From assembly GCA_018333405.1 (NCBI GenBank), contig JAGXSR010000117.1, forward strand, positions 1 to 12,716: 12,716 nucleotides of DNA, in the 5' to 3' direction. The position numbers and the translations under genes were made by a program. The notes under the pieces were generated by a model. The model was not told the DNA's origin, searched no databases, and saw only the letters and a list, made by a program, of their open reading frames with translations. Source of the DNA: Dethiobacter sp. GTDB lineage: Bacteria; Bacillota; Dethiobacteria; DTU022. This document shows, piece by piece, positions 11,993 to 12,716 of the stretch; position 1 is the first letter of the stretch; every line of letters starts with the position of its first letter.

Positions 11993-12716
11993 ATGGATAA
12001 TTACTGTATCCGACAAGAGTATTTTGATATTGCCGTGATCGGGGCCGGTCATGCCGGGTGCGAGGCGGCTTTGGCCGCGGCGCGCTTAGGCTGCCGCACG
12101 GTACTGCTTTCCCTGAACCTGGATCTGATGGCCTTAATGGCCTGCAACCCTTCCCTGGGGGGGCCGGGAAAAGGCCACCTGGTGCGGGAAATCGACGCCC
12201 TGGGCGGAGAGATGGCCCGGGTGGCTGATAAAAATCTGCTGCAAATGCGCATTCTAAATACCGGCAAAGGGCCGGCGGTTCAAGCGCTGCGCGCACAGAT
12301 CGACAAACAGGGATACCAGCGTGCCATGCGCCTGGTTCTGGAACGGCAGTCAAACCTGCTGTTGCGCGAAGATATGGCTGAAGATCTCGTTGTACGGGCC
12401 GGCAAACTCGAGGGCGTACTAGGACGAAGCGGCGCTTTTTACAAAGCCGGGGCTGTTATTTTGGCCACCGGTGTCTACTTGCGCTCGGAGATTTTTTTAG
12501 GTGAGCGGCACTACAGTGGCGCGCCCAACAATATGACGCCGGCGGTATCCCTGGCTGAGAATCTGATCAGGCTGGGATTCACTGTAGATCGTTTCAAAAC
12601 GGGGACGCCGCCGCGGGTGTACCGGCGCAGCATCAATTTTACCAATCTGATACCCGTCCATGGAGATACGGAGGCGCCGGGTTTTTCCGTACTCTCCACA
12701 GGAGCGCCGGCGGAGC
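11993..12716 (+). CDS. mnmG: tRNA uridine-5-carboxymethylaminomethyl modification enzyme MnmG, N-terminal part
   Basis: The first 241 codons are visible; the gene runs off the window. The FAD-binding fold opens with VIGAGHAGCEAA (GxGxxG at 17-22). Next come ACNPSLGGPGKGHLVREIDA, with Cys51 at the place of the conserved catalytic cysteine, and then LNTGKGPAVQALRAQ, LATGVYLRSE and FKTGTPPR, all hallmarks of MnmG/GidA. With MnmE this enzyme installs the aminomethyl-type modification at wobble uridine 34 of certain tRNAs, using FAD, NADH and methylene-tetrahydrofolate. The ATG has AGAGGAAAG upstream and lies 14 nt after nadE, so the two are probably co-transcribed. The usual mnmE neighbour is not seen, and a second mnmG-like paralogue cannot be excluded. 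About 620 residues would be a normal full length. Confidence 0.9.
   Translation, partial: MDNYCIRQEYFDIAVIGAGHAGCEAALAAARLGCRTVLLSLNLDLMALMACNPSLGGPGKGHLVREIDALGGEMARVADKNLLQMRILNTGKGPAVQALRAQIDKQGYQRAMRLVLERQSNLLLREDMAEDLVVRAGKLEGVLGRSGAFYKAGAVILATGVYLRSEIFLGERHYSGAPNNMTPAVSLAENLIRLGFTVDRFKTGTPPRVYRRSINFTNLIPVHGDTEAPGFSVLSTGAPAE

Noticed and set aside
1..12716. CRISPR array, tRNA or rRNA genes
   Set aside because: No regularly spaced repeats and no tRNA- or rRNA-like sequence were found on either strand by eye.

Overview
The window looks like a chromosomal segment of an anaerobic, medium-GC Gram-positive bacterium of the Clostridia, perhaps Peptococcaceae-like. The basis is strong GGAGG-type ribosome binding sites, several TTGACA/TATAAT-type promoters with 17-bp spacers, TTG starts, and a gene set (YibE/F, short DtxR regulator, lipoproteins, PGRP-type amidase, glutamine-dependent NadE) common in that class. 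The assignment rests on protein resemblance recalled from memory, not on a search.

Layout. (1) 1-1863, minus strand: a DtxR/MntR-like metalloregulator with a clear promoter, an intrinsic terminator, then a YibE/F membrane protein and a glutaredoxin-like CPYC protein cut by the window edge. (2) 2012-3643, minus strand: a carbon-nitrogen hydrolase (nitrilase superfamily) followed by a wrecked ABC exporter. The N-terminus of the ATPase is joined out of frame to the last transmembrane segment of the permease, as left by one internal deletion. The hydrolase is preceded by a candidate leader RNA of about 210 nt with nested long-range stems and a sequence complementary to its Shine-Dalgarno. (3) 3660-5240: an ISKra4-like insertion sequence with 12-bp terminal inverted repeats, two ORFs that a -1 frameshift on an A9 run would join, and no target duplication. 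(4) 5353-8167, minus strand: a secreted PGRP-type amidase followed by a lipoprotein and a terminator; the main promoter leaves a leader of about 225 nt. (5) 8193-10060: a second ISKra4-family element carrying a DUF6788-type ORF and a transposase with an in-frame TAA. It sits in a repeated octamer, with an 8-bp duplication. (6) 10201-12716, plus strand: nadE with its own promoter, then the first third of mnmG/gidA.

How it fits together. The two ends (metalloregulator/YibE/glutaredoxin and nadE/mnmG) look like ordinary housekeeping chromosome. The middle is an accessory strip that has collected two unrelated ISKra4-type elements, a deletion-scarred transporter operon and a secreted cell-wall hydrolase pair. 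The most interesting unexplained signals are the structured leader before the hydrolase, the -1 frameshift architecture in both insertion sequences, and a small basic ORF interrupted by the second insertion sequence.
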